From: Nocardioides speluncae
Lineage (GTDB): Bacteria > Actinomycetota > Actinomycetes > Propionibacteriales > Nocardioidaceae
Reading direction: 5' to 3'
Assembly: GCF_003121585.1 (NCBI RefSeq)
Contig: NZ_QEOO01000016.1
Location: forward strand, 372,001-436,000
DNA: 64,000 nt
Every line of letters starts with the position of its first letter. The stretch's first letter is position 1. Under the pieces are notes generated by a model that had not been told where the DNA came from, made no database searches, and saw only the letters and a program-made list of their open reading frames with translations. This document shows positions 1-9,751 of this stretch, in pieces. A program made the translations under genes and the position numbers.

Positions 1-402
1 GTCGTACGCCTGGCCCGAGAGGCGCGAGACGAAGGTACGGTCGCCGACGTACTCACAGCCGGGGAAGAACTCGACCCTGCCCGACGCGAGCATCCGGTCG
101 GCCAGGATGCGGTCGTAGTAGGCGCAGATCTCCGAGACAGTGGCGCGCTCCTGGAGGCCGGTCTCGGGGCCGCGCTGCCGCAGGCGCCCGCCGCCGAGCA
201 GTGTCGAGGCGACGCCGTAGAAGGCCGACGCCTGGTGCAGGCGGACGAACGGGTAGGCGTCCAGCCAGTGGCCGCCCGCGGCGTGCCGACGGTCGACCAG
301 GGCCACCCGAACATCAGCGTGATCGATGAGCGCGTCGGTGAAGGCCATCCCGCTCGCGCCCGCGCCGACCACCAGGTAGTCGGCGGCAACGGTTCGGCTC
401 AC
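1..402 (-). CDS. FAD/NAD(P)-binding flavoprotein, N-terminal part (runs off left edge)
   Basis: Only the first 134 codons are in the window; the gene continues beyond base 1. It starts at GTG 402. Residues 9-18 give a Rossmann dinucleotide-binding loop, LVVGAGASGM. A stretch reading GGHWLDAYPFVRLHQ follows, typical of flavin-dependent monooxygenase-like proteins that hold FAD and NAD(P)H. The substrate cannot be told from this part. The XRE-cupin regulator gene ends 49 bases upstream on the same strand, so the two could be co-transcribed. The family level is secure, the exact reaction is not. Confidence 0.7.
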   Translation of the reverse strand, partial: MSRTVAADYLVVGAGASGMAFTDALIDHADVRVALVDRRHAAGGHWLDAYPFVRLHQASAFYGVASTLLGGGRLRQRGPETGLQERATVSEICAYYDRILADRMLASGRVEFFPGCEYVGDRTFVSRLSGQAYD

Positions 403-451
403 GCGACCTAGCGTCGCACCGGAGCACCCGATGTGTGGGCCGAAGCCGAAA

Positions 452-1033
452 TCAGGAGGAGCCGCGTGGCCGGGCGCGCAGGTGGGCGCGCTCGCCCTGC
501 TTGCCGAAGAGGCTGAGGAACTCGACCGGCTCGTCGTCGGCGGCGCCGAACCAGTGCGGCACCCGGGTGTCGAACTCGGCGGCCTCGCCGGGGACCATCA
601 CCAGGTCGTGCTCGCCGAGTACGACGCGGAGCCGGCCGTTGAGGACGTACATCCACTCGTAGCCCTCGTGGGTCTGCGGGTCCGGTTCCTTGGCCCCGCC
701 GGGCAGCACGATCTTGTAGGCCTGGATCCCGCCGGGGCGGCGGGTGAGCGGCAGCATCGTCATGCCGTGCTGGGTGACCGGGCGCAGGTGGATCCGGGGG
801 TCGCCAGTGGGCGGCGCGTCGACCAGCTCGTCGAGCGAGACGCCATGGGCGCGGGCCAGCGGGAGCAGCAGCTCGAGCGTCGGCTTCCGGTCGCCGGACT
901 CCAGCCGCGACAGCGTGCTCACCGAGACGCCGGTGGTCTCGGCGAGCTCGGCGAGCGTGGCGCCGCGCTCCTGCCGAAGGGCGCGGAGCCGCGGGCCGAC
1001 CGTGGCCAGCGCGTGATCGAGGTCGTCATCCAT
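452..1033 (-). CDS. XRE-family regulator with C-terminal cupin domain
   Basis: 193 residues. A helix-turn-helix (about residues 13-67, with TLAELAETTGVSVSTLSRLE) is followed by a small cupin barrel (about 115-185, including YEWMYVLNGRLRVVLGEHD). This is the usual layout of XRE-cupin repressors, in which the cupin binds a small effector and the HTH binds DNA. I chose ATG 1033 because the open frame upstream has no HTH-like continuation and because a perfect inverted repeat lies 10 bases before this start. It diverges from the flavoprotein-methyltransferase gene starting at 1100, which is probably its target (inference). Confidence 0.85.
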   Translation of the reverse strand: MDDDLDHALATVGPRLRALRQERGATLAELAETTGVSVSTLSRLESGDRKPTLELLLPLARAHGVSLDELVDAPPTGDPRIHLRPVTQHGMTMLPLTRRPGGIQAYKIVLPGGAKEPDPQTHEGYEWMYVLNGRLRVVLGEHDLVMVPGEAAEFDTRVPHWFGAADDEPVEFLSLFGKQGERAHLRARPRGSS

Positions 1034-1042
1034 GAGCCCAGT

Positions 1043-1057
1043 TTGCCATATTGGCAA
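1043..1057. promoter_or_regulatory. Inverted repeat, probable operator of the XRE-cupin regulator
   Basis: A perfect 6-bp inverted repeat, TTGCCA-TAT-TGGCAA, lies in the 66-bp gap between the divergent regulator (start 1033) and the fusion enzyme (start 1100). Its position suits autorepression and control of the divergent gene. Binding is inferred, not shown. Confidence 0.5.
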
Positions 1058-1099
1058 CAGGGTTTGCGTGTTGGCGTGTAGGTCCGCACTCTGGATCAC

Positions 1100-2746
1100 A
1101 TGAGCCAACACACTGACGAACTCAAGGACAGCTACGACGTTGTGGTGATCGGCGGCGGCGCCGCGGGCCTGAACGGCGCGATGATGCTCGGCCGGTCCCG
1201 GCGCTCGGTGGCGGTGATCGACGGCGGGCAGCCGCGCAACGCCCCGGCCGACGCCGTACACGGGTTGTTCGGGCACGACGGCACCCCGCCGGCCGAGCTG
1301 CTGGCCCGCGGCAGGGAGGAGGTACGCCGGTACGGCGGCCATGTGGTCGACGGCGAGGTGGCGGGCGCGGTGCGCACCGGCGAGCGGTTCACGGTGACCC
1401 TGACCGACGGCCGTGCGGTCGGTGCCCGCCGGCTGCTGGTCGCGACCGGCCTGGTCGACGTACTCCCCGATCTCGCGGGCCTGCGCGAGCGCTGGGGACG
1501 CGACGTCGTGCACTGCCCCTACTGCCACGGCTGGGAGGTGCGGGACCGGGCGATCGGCATCCTCGCGACCGGGCCGAACTCGGTGCACCAGGCGCTGCTG
1601 TTCCGGCAGCTGAGCGCCGACGTCACCTACCTCACCCACCTGAGCCGGCCCGAGGACGAGCAGGCCGAGCTGATGTCCGCCCGCGGCATCGAGATCGTCG
1701 ACGGCAAGGTGGCCGGGCTCGAGATCACCGACGACCGGATCAGCGGCGTCCGGCTAGCCGACGACACGGTGCTGCCGCGCGAGGTGGTCGCGGTCGGCTC
1801 GCGGATGGTGGCGCGGGCCGGGTTCCTTGAAGACCTCGGGCTCAAGGCAGTCGAGCACCCGAGCGGCATGGGCGAGCACATCCCCGCCGACCCGACCGGC
1901 CGGACCGACGTGGCCGGCATCTGGGTGGCCGGCAACGTCACCGACCTCGCCGCGCAGGTCGGAGCGTCTGCCGCGGCGGGTGCGCTGGCCGGCGCTCAGA
2001 TCAACGCCGACCTGGTCATGGCCGAGGCCCAGCAGGCGGTCGACAGTCGTCGCACCACCGGGCACGACGGCGAGCACCCCACCGCCGCCGGAGGACCGGA
2101 TGGGATGGAGCCCGCTCCGCGATCTCCGTCCCATCCGGCAGAGTTCTGGGAGTCGTTCTACGGCGGGGACGAGAAGCCGTGGAGCGGCAAGCCCAACCAG
2201 GCGCTGGTCAGCGAGGTCGGCGACCTGCCGGTGCCGGACGGCGGTACGGCGCTCGACCTCGGCTGTGGCGCGGGCGCGGATGCGATCTGGCTGGCCGGGC
2301 AGGGCTGGGACGTGACCGGCGTGGACATCGCCCGAGCCGCACTGGACGAGGCGCTCGCCGAGGCCGCGGAGGCCGGCGTCTCCGAGCGGACCCGCTGGCT
2401 GCGGCGCGACCTGAACACCGAGTTCCCCGAGGGCAGCTGGGACCTGGTGGCCGCCACCTACCTGCACTCGCCGGTCGAGCTGGCGCGTGAGGAGGTGCTG
2501 CGGCGGGCGGCCGCGGCCGTTGCGCCGGGCGGAACCCTGGTGGTGATCGGCCACCAGGGCCCGCCCTCCTGGCAGCCCGAGCTGCCGGCGCACGTCCACT
2601 TCCCGACCACCGACGAGGTCATCGCCGCGGTGGTCAGGGACGGTTGGCGGGTGGAGCGAGCGGAGACTGTCGTCGTACCGCTCACGGCGCCGGACGGCAC
2701 CGCCGGCAGCCGGACCGACAACGCGGTCCGGCTGCGGCGGTGCTGA
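1100..2746 (+). CDS. Fusion: thioredoxin-reductase-like FAD oxidoreductase + SAM-dependent methyltransferase
   Basis: 548 residues with two domains. Residues about 12-305 are a thioredoxin-reductase-like flavoprotein: GGGAAG at 18-23 binds FAD, the CPYCHGWE motif at 139-146 carries the paired cysteines, and GIWVAGN is the C-terminal FAD loop. Residues about 345-548 are a class I methyltransferase with the SAM loop LDLGCGAGAD near 385. The linker is about 40 residues. Such fusions are known in actinobacteria, but I know of no assigned substrate. A reasonable guess is chemistry on a small thiol or toxic compound: the oxidoreductase handles a disulfide and the methyltransferase caps the product. 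ATG 1100 follows directly after the operator region. The gene diverges from the XRE-cupin gene. Confidence 0.9.
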   Translation: MSQHTDELKDSYDVVVIGGGAAGLNGAMMLGRSRRSVAVIDGGQPRNAPADAVHGLFGHDGTPPAELLARGREEVRRYGGHVVDGEVAGAVRTGERFTVTLTDGRAVGARRLLVATGLVDVLPDLAGLRERWGRDVVHCPYCHGWEVRDRAIGILATGPNSVHQALLFRQLSADVTYLTHLSRPEDEQAELMSARGIEIVDGKVAGLEITDDRISGVRLADDTVLPREVVAVGSRMVARAGFLEDLGLKAVEHPSGMGEHIPADPTGRTDVAGIWVAGNVTDLAAQVGASAAAGALAGAQINADLVMAEAQQAVDSRRTTGHDGEHPTAAGGPDGMEPAPRSPSHPAEFWESFYGGDEKPWSGKPNQALVSEVGDLPVPDGGTALDLGCGAGADAIWLAGQGWDVTGVDIARAALDEALAEAAEAGVSERTRWLRRDLNTEFPEGSWDLVAATYLHSPVELAREEVLRRAAAAVAPGGTLVVIGHQGPPSWQPELPAHVHFPTTDEVIAAVVRDGWRVERAETVVVPLTAPDGTAGSRTDNAVRLRRC

Positions 2747-2786
2747 AGGAGCCGACCGGAGCTGCCCCGAGCTCAGCCCGGGCTAG

Positions 2787-4607
<1,821 letters not shown>

Positions 4608-4628
4608 GTGCGCCTCCCCGGGACTTGT

Positions 4629-4645
4629 TGGTGTGACCGACACCA
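4629..4645. promoter_or_regulatory. Inverted repeat upstream of the chitinase
   Basis: TGGTGT and ACACCA form a perfect 6-bp inverted repeat with a 5-bp spacer, 21 bases upstream of the chitinase start. A second short one, CACAC-C-GTGTG, overlaps its right side at 4644-4654. Chitinase genes of actinobacteria are often controlled by GntR/DasR or other repressors through such sites; which factor binds here is unknown. Confidence 0.35.
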
Positions 4646-4745
4646 CACCGTGTGTCGTCAAGGTAGGAAGGCCCGCACCAAGGGGTCAACGGATCCAGTC
4701 GGCGGGTTTGTAAGTTTGTCTGACTAACTAATTCCTTGGGACCCG

Positions 4746-5531
4746 TCAGCGGCCCTGGAACTCCGCCGTACGACGCTCCACGAAGCTCGCCACACCCTCC
4801 TGCGCGTCCGCGCTCGCGGTGATCGTGGGCAGGACCTCGACCAGGTGGTCGGCGGCGGCGCGCTCGGCGGCGCGCTGCGCGATCCGGGCGTTGGCCAGCG
4901 TGGCCTGGACGCCGAGCGGTGCGCAGCGGGCGATCTGCTGGGCGAGCTCGCGGGCCCGGTCGAGCTGCTCGCCGGGCTTGACGACCTCCTGCACCAGCCC
5001 GATCCGGTACGCCTCGGCGGCGCCGAACTCCTCCGCGGTCAGCAGGTACCGCATCGCGTTGCCCCAGCCCAGCTGCAGCGGCGCCCGCAGCGTCGCGCCG
5101 CCGAACGGGAGGATGCCGCGCGCGATCTCCAGCTGCGCGAACCGGACGTCGTCGGCCGCCACCACGATGTCGCAGGCCAGCGCCAGCTCGATGGTCAGCG
5201 TGAACGCGTAGCCCTGGACCGCCATCACCACCGGCTTCGGCACCGGCTCGCCCCACAGCCCGAACGGATCCCACCGGCCGCCGCCCGACAGCGCCTTCGG
5301 GCCCTGCTCCTGCACCGCGGGGAGTACGTCGGCCAGGTCCAGGCCGGCGGAGAAGTGGTCGCCGTGCCCGAAGACCACACCGGCCCGCAGGTCGGCGTTC
5401 TCGGCGAGTACGCCGTACGCCGCGGCGACCTCGGCGATCGTCTGCCGGTCCCAGGCGTTGCGCTTCTGCGGCCGGTTGACGCCGATCAGCAGGACGTGGC
5501 CGTCGCGTTCGACGGTGACGTTGTCGGGCAC
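4746..5531 (-). CDS. Enoyl-CoA hydratase/isomerase (crotonase) family protein
   Basis: 261 residues, the normal length for a crotonase. The first oxyanion-hole segment reads FSAGLDLADV (near 60-70). The second is the segment around YAFTLTIELALACD (near 112-125). Crotonases act on acyl-CoA thioesters (hydration, isomerisation or related steps); the substrate here is not evident. The usual GG of the second segment is replaced by FT, so the activity may differ from true hydratases. The start is GTG 5531 with AGAGGAAG before it. It diverges from the nucleotidyltransferase-like gene, with a promoter region of under 75 bases. Confidence 0.85.
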   Translation of the reverse strand: MPDNVTVERDGHVLLIGVNRPQKRNAWDRQTIAEVAAAYGVLAENADLRAGVVFGHGDHFSAGLDLADVLPAVQEQGPKALSGGGRWDPFGLWGEPVPKPVVMAVQGYAFTLTIELALACDIVVAADDVRFAQLEIARGILPFGGATLRAPLQLGWGNAMRYLLTAEEFGAAEAYRIGLVQEVVKPGEQLDRARELAQQIARCAPLGVQATLANARIAQRAAERAAADHLVEVLPTITASADAQEGVASFVERRTAEFQGR

Positions 5532-5602
5532 GATGCTTCCTCTCGTTGGCTGGGCCTTAGATTGCCATGGGCCGCGTTCGTGTCTTGGGTAGCGTTCGCA
5601 CG

Positions 5603-6259
5603 GTGACTGCCTCGCGTGTGCCCCTGGAGCGATCCGCCGAGGAGCAGGCCGATGAGGATGCGTTCTTCGCCCTGTACGGCGCCTGGGCGCCGCTGACTCC
5701 GACGCAGGTCGCCGCAGAGCTCGCCGGGTTCGACCGGCCGTGGTGGGTGGTCGGCGGCTGGGCGATCGAGGCCGCCACCGGGTACCAGCGCGAGCACGAG
5801 GACACCGACATCTCGCTGCTGTCGTCCGACGTACCGGCCTTCGTGGAGTTCCTGAAGGGTCGCTGGCACGTCTGGAACAACGTCGGTGGCGTCCTGCACC
5901 CGCTCGGCGACCGGTGGCCGACCGTCGACGAGCCGGCCAGCCAGCTGTGGCTGCGCGCGGACGCGACGTCGCCGTGGGTGCTCGACGTACCGCTGACGCC
6001 GGCGGACAACGGCCGCTGGTCGAACAAGCGCCTCCCCGACCATGTCGCCGACGTCTCGGACGTCACGTGGATGGCCGACGATGGCATCCGCTACCTAGCT
6101 CCCGAGATCGTCCTGCTGTTCAAGTCCTCGCTGGCGCGGCCCAAGGACGAGCCCGACTTCGAGGCGACACTGGCTGTCCTCTCCCCCGATCGACGAGCCT
6201 GGCTGCGGGCCGCGATCGAGGATCTGACCCCGCGGCATCCGTGGCTCGAGCGGCTCTGA
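5603..6259 (+). CDS. Aminoglycoside nucleotidyltransferase-like protein
   Basis: About 218 residues. The motif WWVVGGWAIEAATG followed by REHEDTDIS is the signature of the nucleotidyltransferase fold used by ANT-type resistance enzymes and by minimal nucleotidyltransferases. The EDTD acidic pair is in place to bind metal. The substrate is unknown, and actinobacterial members are mostly uncharacterised. The start is uncertain: GTG 5603 is used, and an in-frame ATG at 5567 would add 12 residues. A TAGATT hexamer at 5558-5563 could be a -10 box, which would place transcription start near 5570 and favour the later start. Confidence 0.75.
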   Translation: MTASRVPLERSAEEQADEDAFFALYGAWAPLTPTQVAAELAGFDRPWWVVGGWAIEAATGYQREHEDTDISLLSSDVPAFVEFLKGRWHVWNNVGGVLHPLGDRWPTVDEPASQLWLRADATSPWVLDVPLTPADNGRWSNKRLPDHVADVSDVTWMADDGIRYLAPEIVLLFKSSLARPKDEPDFEATLAVLSPDRRAWLRAAIEDLTPRHPWLERL

Positions 6260-6289
6260 AAATCCTTTGAATTCACCCTGTGGATAACC

Positions 6290-6305
6290 TCGAACCGATG
6301 TTCGA
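6290..6305. promoter_or_regulatory. LexA/SOS box
   Basis: TCGAAC-CGAT-GTTCGA is a perfect palindrome matching the actinobacterial SOS-box core (CGAAC-N4-GTTCG). It lies 58 bases upstream of the preferred start of the DUF222/HNH gene. The related 13E12-repeat (DUF222/HNH) genes of mycobacteria are known to be LexA-controlled, so control by DNA damage is likely. Confidence 0.8.
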
Positions 6306-6363
6306 AGTGGCTATCGTGGATGTTAGTCAATTGATCACTACGCCATGGGGAGGTGCCGGAAGA

Positions 6364-7581
6364 ATGCTCGTGAATGCACCACATCCGGTGCTTGCCTGCG
6401 CCGCTGCTATTGAAGCCGCACTGGGTGAAGTGGCCGATATCGAGCCCGCTTTCATGCGGACCTCGGAGAAGGCGGACGCGCTGCTCGCGCTCGCTCGGTT
6501 GGAGGTCCAGCTGAGCGCGTTACGGCTACGGATCATGGCCGCCGCGGATGACGTGGCCGTCGATGCGGGGGCTCGGGATGTGGCGTCGTGGCTGGCTCAT
6601 GAGACCCAGGCGAGCCCGCAGGCGTGCCGCGCGGAGCAGCACCTCGCGGTCGCGCTCAATGCTCGGTGGGCCCGGCTCGGTACGGCGGTCGCCGGGGGCT
6701 CGGTGAACCTGCTTCAGGCCCGGGTGATCGCCGGGGCCTTGGATGAGCTGCCCGGTGATCTCGACCCGGAGTTGCTGGTGCAGGCGGAACAGCATCTGGT
6801 GACAGCGGCCGGTGAGTACCGTCCGGACCAGCTGCGGGTGCTGGGTCGCAGGATCTTGGACGTGATCGCGCCGGAGGCCGGCGAGGCCGAAGAAGCCAAG
6901 CAGCTCGCGCGTGAGGAAGAACGAGCCTTGGAGACCGCGAGTCTGACGCTGACCAGGCGTGGAGACGGCACCACCCGGCTGACCGGCTTGCTGCCTGATG
7001 CCGCCGCGGTCCGGTTGGCGACCTACCTCGACGCCTTCACCAGCCCCCGCCAGCAGGCCGCCCCGACACCGCAACACCGCGCCCGCGGCCAGGCGTTCGT
7101 CGCGCTGTTGGAGCACCTCGACCCGACCAAGCTCCCCATGCATGGCGGCGACGCCACCACCGTCATGGTCACCATCGACCGGGACGCGCTCACCCGCGAC
7201 CTCGCCACTGCCGGACTGGTCGGCGTCGACGACAAGATCACCGCCGCCCAAGCCCGGCGGCTGGCCTGCGCCGCCCAGATCCTGCCCGTGGTGCTGGGCG
7301 GGAAGTCCGAGATCCTCGACCTAGGCCGCACCCGACGCCACTTCTCACCCGCACAGCGCAAGGCCCTCCGGCTCCGCGACCAACGGTGCCGCGGCGAGAA
7401 CTGCACCATCCCGGCACCTTGGTGCGAGGCCCATCATTGGAGACCATGGTCAAAAGACGGAAAGACCAACCTCGCAGACGGCGTACTGCTGTGTAGTCAC
7501 CATCATCACCGGGCACACGACCCACGTTATTCGACGGAAAGAATGCCCAACGGCGATATCCGATTCCACAGAAGAACATAA
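6364..7581 (+). CDS. DUF222 / HNH endonuclease (13E12-repeat family)
   Basis: About 405 residues. A long helical DUF222 region (about 1-300) precedes a C-terminal HNH nuclease: C-x4-C in RCRGENC, then EAHHWRPWSKDGKTNLADG, then LCSHHHHRAHD. The family is multi-copy in many actinobacteria; its role is unclear but it is linked to the SOS response. ATG 6364 is chosen because GGGGAGG lies before it and because earlier candidate starts (6280 and 6298) fall before or within the SOS box. The gene follows the nucleotidyltransferase-like gene after about 100 bases but has its own promoter region. Confidence 0.9.
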   Translation: MLVNAPHPVLACAAAIEAALGEVADIEPAFMRTSEKADALLALARLEVQLSALRLRIMAAADDVAVDAGARDVASWLAHETQASPQACRAEQHLAVALNARWARLGTAVAGGSVNLLQARVIAGALDELPGDLDPELLVQAEQHLVTAAGEYRPDQLRVLGRRILDVIAPEAGEAEEAKQLAREEERALETASLTLTRRGDGTTRLTGLLPDAAAVRLATYLDAFTSPRQQAAPTPQHRARGQAFVALLEHLDPTKLPMHGGDATTVMVTIDRDALTRDLATAGLVGVDDKITAAQARRLACAAQILPVVLGGKSEILDLGRTRRHFSPAQRKALRLRDQRCRGENCTIPAPWCEAHHWRPWSKDGKTNLADGVLLCSHHHHRAHDPRYSTERMPNGDIRFHRRT

Positions 7582-7690
7582 ACGAACCACAACCACAGAA
7601 CGACGACCACAGCGGCGCGTAAGACAAACGCCGACATTGAGTTGTACCGCAACCAAACGCGGACGGTAACCACGTAACTCGGTAGTCACC

Positions 7691-8130
7691 TCAAGCCAAG
7701 AAGCCCAGCACCAAAGGCGTCACCAGGCCGAACTCGCCGCCGACCCGCGGAAGCTGACCGGAGCCGGCCGCCACTGGGCGAGGTCGCGGGCGAACCTGGC
7801 GACGTCGATCTCGGCGTGCAGGAGGTCGTCGACCCAGTCCGGCGCGGTCACGTCGAGCGGCTCGCCGCCGAGCTGGCGCGCGAGGGCGGCGGAGGAGAAC
7901 GCCCGCGAAGCTCACGCACGCCTCCCGCACCGTGTACTCGTCCTGGTCGGCGGCCGCCAGCTCGGTGGCCTGCGCGTAGATCGGCGTACCCGGGAACAGA
8001 TGGTTGCCGCTGGCGTGGTCGGCATGCAGGTGGCAGTTCATCACGACTTCGCCACCTCGCGGCCCGGGACAGTGAACAGCCCGAGTGGCAGCGGCGTGAT
8101 GACTGGCTGGTCCACGACGTCCTGGTCCAT
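7691..8130 (-). pseudogene. Decayed metallo-beta-lactamase-fold hydrolase
   Basis: Pieces of one protein appear in three frames on the minus strand. The first is MDQDVVDQPVITPLPL (from ATG 8130). Then, in another frame from about 8044, comes MNCHLHADHASGNHLFPG, which carries the HxHxDH zinc motif of lactonase-type metallo-beta-lactamase proteins. The third piece, near 7720-7880, reads GEPLDVTAPDWVDDLLHAEI. No single frame covers the family's length, and the segment between the N-terminal piece and the zinc motif is missing. I read this as a frameshifted, internally deleted remnant. The 109 bases before it (7582-7690) hold nothing I recognise. Confidence 0.55.
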
Positions 8131-8143
8131 GCCAGCCAGCCTC

Positions 8144-8410
8144 TCAGTCAGCGCGGCGTACTCGGTAGCGCAGGTGCAGGACCCGGTCGCCCTGAAGGAC
8201 GACGTCGGGGTCCTCCAACAGGTGCTGGGCGTCGACCGAGCCGAAGTACCTCTTGCCAGACCCGAAGACGACCGGCACCACGTCCATCGCCACCACGTCG
8301 ACCAGTCCCAGTGCGAGCACCTGGCCGCCGACCTCCCCAGCTGCCACCGCCACCGTCCGGTCACCGGCGAGCTCCTTGGCCTTGGCCACGGCGTCCGCGA
8401 CGGCCGACCT
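8144..8410 (-). pseudogene. Truncated RibD-like (dihydrofolate reductase family) fragment
   Basis: The minus strand encodes about 88 residues of the C-terminal half of a RibD/dihydrofolate-reductase-fold protein: AKELAGDRTVAVAAGEVGGQ, then DVVPVVFGSGKRYFG and VLHLRYRVRR. The first half of the fold is absent; upstream of about 8410 the sequence switches to the ArsR-like gene read on the other strand. A deletion or rearrangement joining two unrelated genes explains this best. It lies 13 bases upstream of the broken hydrolase and may once have formed an operon with it. Confidence 0.6.
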
Positions 8411-9032
8411 GCGGCCGTTCGTGGACGACACGGCCGCCGCCGTCAGCGAGCTGGTCGACCAGATGCGCGCGTTCTGGGAGGCCGCGCTCGAGCCGTGGTG
8501 GGGCCTGATCGTGCCGTTCCTCGAGAGCGAGATCGCGGCCCGGGCACGGCGGCTGGTCGCCGCGGGCGGGTCGGCGGCGTTCGACGATCTCGACCCGAGG
8601 CTCAGCTGGGACGGCAGCACGCTGACGCTGTCGCCGGCCAAGGCCGGTCCCCGCACGGTCCAGCTCAACGGCCGGGGGCTGCTGCTGGTCCCGTCCGTGC
8701 TCGCCTGGCGTGCGTGGGCGCGCATCGACGGGCCGTGGGACCCCGCGCTCACCTACCAGCCGCCCGGCATCGGCGTCCTGTGGCTGCTTGAGGCCGCGGC
8801 CGACAGCCACCTGGAGGACCTGCTCGGGAGGCGCCGGGCAGCGCTGCTCCGCTCCCTCGACCGTCCGGCTTCCACGGCCACCCTCGCTCGGCGTACCGGC
8901 TGGAGTCCGGGCGGCGTCAACACCCACCTCGCCGTGCTGCGCCGCAACGGTCTGGTGGTACGGCGCCGGGATGGGCGCGAGGTGCTCTACTCGCGGACCG
9001 CTACCGGAGAGGCGCTCAGCGCCCGTCGCTAG
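8405..9032 (+). pseudogene. ArsR-family regulator lacking its N-terminal part
   Basis: The reading frame ending at 9032 encodes about 205 residues typical of the C-terminal part of large ArsR-type regulators. There is a helical segment (FWEAALEPWWGLIVPFLES) and a winged helix (ARRTGWSPGGVNTHLAVLRR, then REVLYSRT). Full-length relatives are about 320-340 residues; the first third is missing. The frame is open back to 8253, but that part is antisense to the RibD-like fragment and looks nothing like the family. The last 17 bases overlap the convergent lipoprotein gene. It could still be expressed as a short form. Confidence 0.55.
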
Positions 9033-9687
9033 CCGGGTCGGGGTGCTCCAGCCGCCATAGGTACTCGCCGGCGAGCACCCGGGTCTCCGCCGCGGTCCGC
9101 CCGTCGACGCGGAGCAGATGGTGGCCGTTGTGCAGCAACGCGTAGACCGAGCGGTGTCGCGCGGAGGCCCGATTCTCGGGTCCCAGATAGACCAGGCTCT
9201 TCTGGCAGACGAAGCCGGACCAGGTCCCGACCGCCCAGTCGGTACGCCGCGAGACCCCCCGCTCTCCGGGCAGGAACGAGCCCTCGCCGTACTCGGGCGT
9301 CAGCTCGACCGGCTTCTCGAACCTGCCTCGCGGACAGGCGCCGACGTGGTCGGCCCAGGCCTCCGCGTCCCAGGTTCGGAAGACACGGACGGCCACGTCG
9401 AAGTCGCCGGTGCTGCCGTCGCCTCCACCTTGGACGTAGGCGACCCCGGGTGCGCCGGTCGACGAGCAGGCCTCGCTGAGGCTGAGGCACTTCTCGCTCA
9501 CCGGCACCCGCAGCTGGGCCATGGTCTGCGGCAGCGCTGCGACCAGCTGACGGTCGTCGTACGACGTCCCGTCCGCCTGCCCCGGTGCCGGCGTCGTCGG
9601 CGCGGACGTCGGCGCGGGCGCAGCGTCACACGCGGCCAGCACGGCGCAGGCCACCGTCGCCATCAGGACAGGTCGGAGTCGCAGCAT
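9016..9687 (-). CDS. Secreted lipoprotein of unknown function
   Basis: 223 residues. The N terminus is a lipoprotein signal: LMATVACAVLAAC, with the lipobox LAAC near residue 20, followed by a Thr/Pro/Ala-rich linker. The rest is an unrecognised extracytoplasmic domain with four further cysteines that could pair as disulfides. Its 3' end overlaps the ArsR-like remnant by 17 bases, and its 5' end abuts the divergent ASCH-like gene. No function can be given. Confidence 0.8.
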   Translation of the reverse strand: MLRLRPVLMATVACAVLAACDAAPAPTSAPTTPAPGQADGTSYDDRQLVAALPQTMAQLRVPVSEKCLSLSEACSSTGAPGVAYVQGGGDGSTGDFDVAVRVFRTWDAEAWADHVGACPRGRFEKPVELTPEYGEGSFLPGERGVSRRTDWAVGTWSGFVCQKSLVYLGPENRASARHRSVYALLHNGHHLLRVDGRTAAETRVLAGEYLWRLEHPDPASDGR

Positions 9688-9751
9688 GCAGTTTCCTCCC
9701 GAGATCGCACACGCATTAGCCCCGATCCTAGGTGCTGCCTATGCTCCGAGG

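Noticed and set aside
6280..6363. Earlier starts (6280, 6298) for the DUF222/HNH gene
   Set aside because: They lie before or inside the LexA box and lack a ribosome site; ATG 6364 has GGGGAGG upstream.
7691..8044. Intact 117-residue protein gene
   Set aside because: Only the first 50 residues resemble a metallo-beta-lactamase protein; the rest turns Arg-rich while the true sequence continues in another frame.
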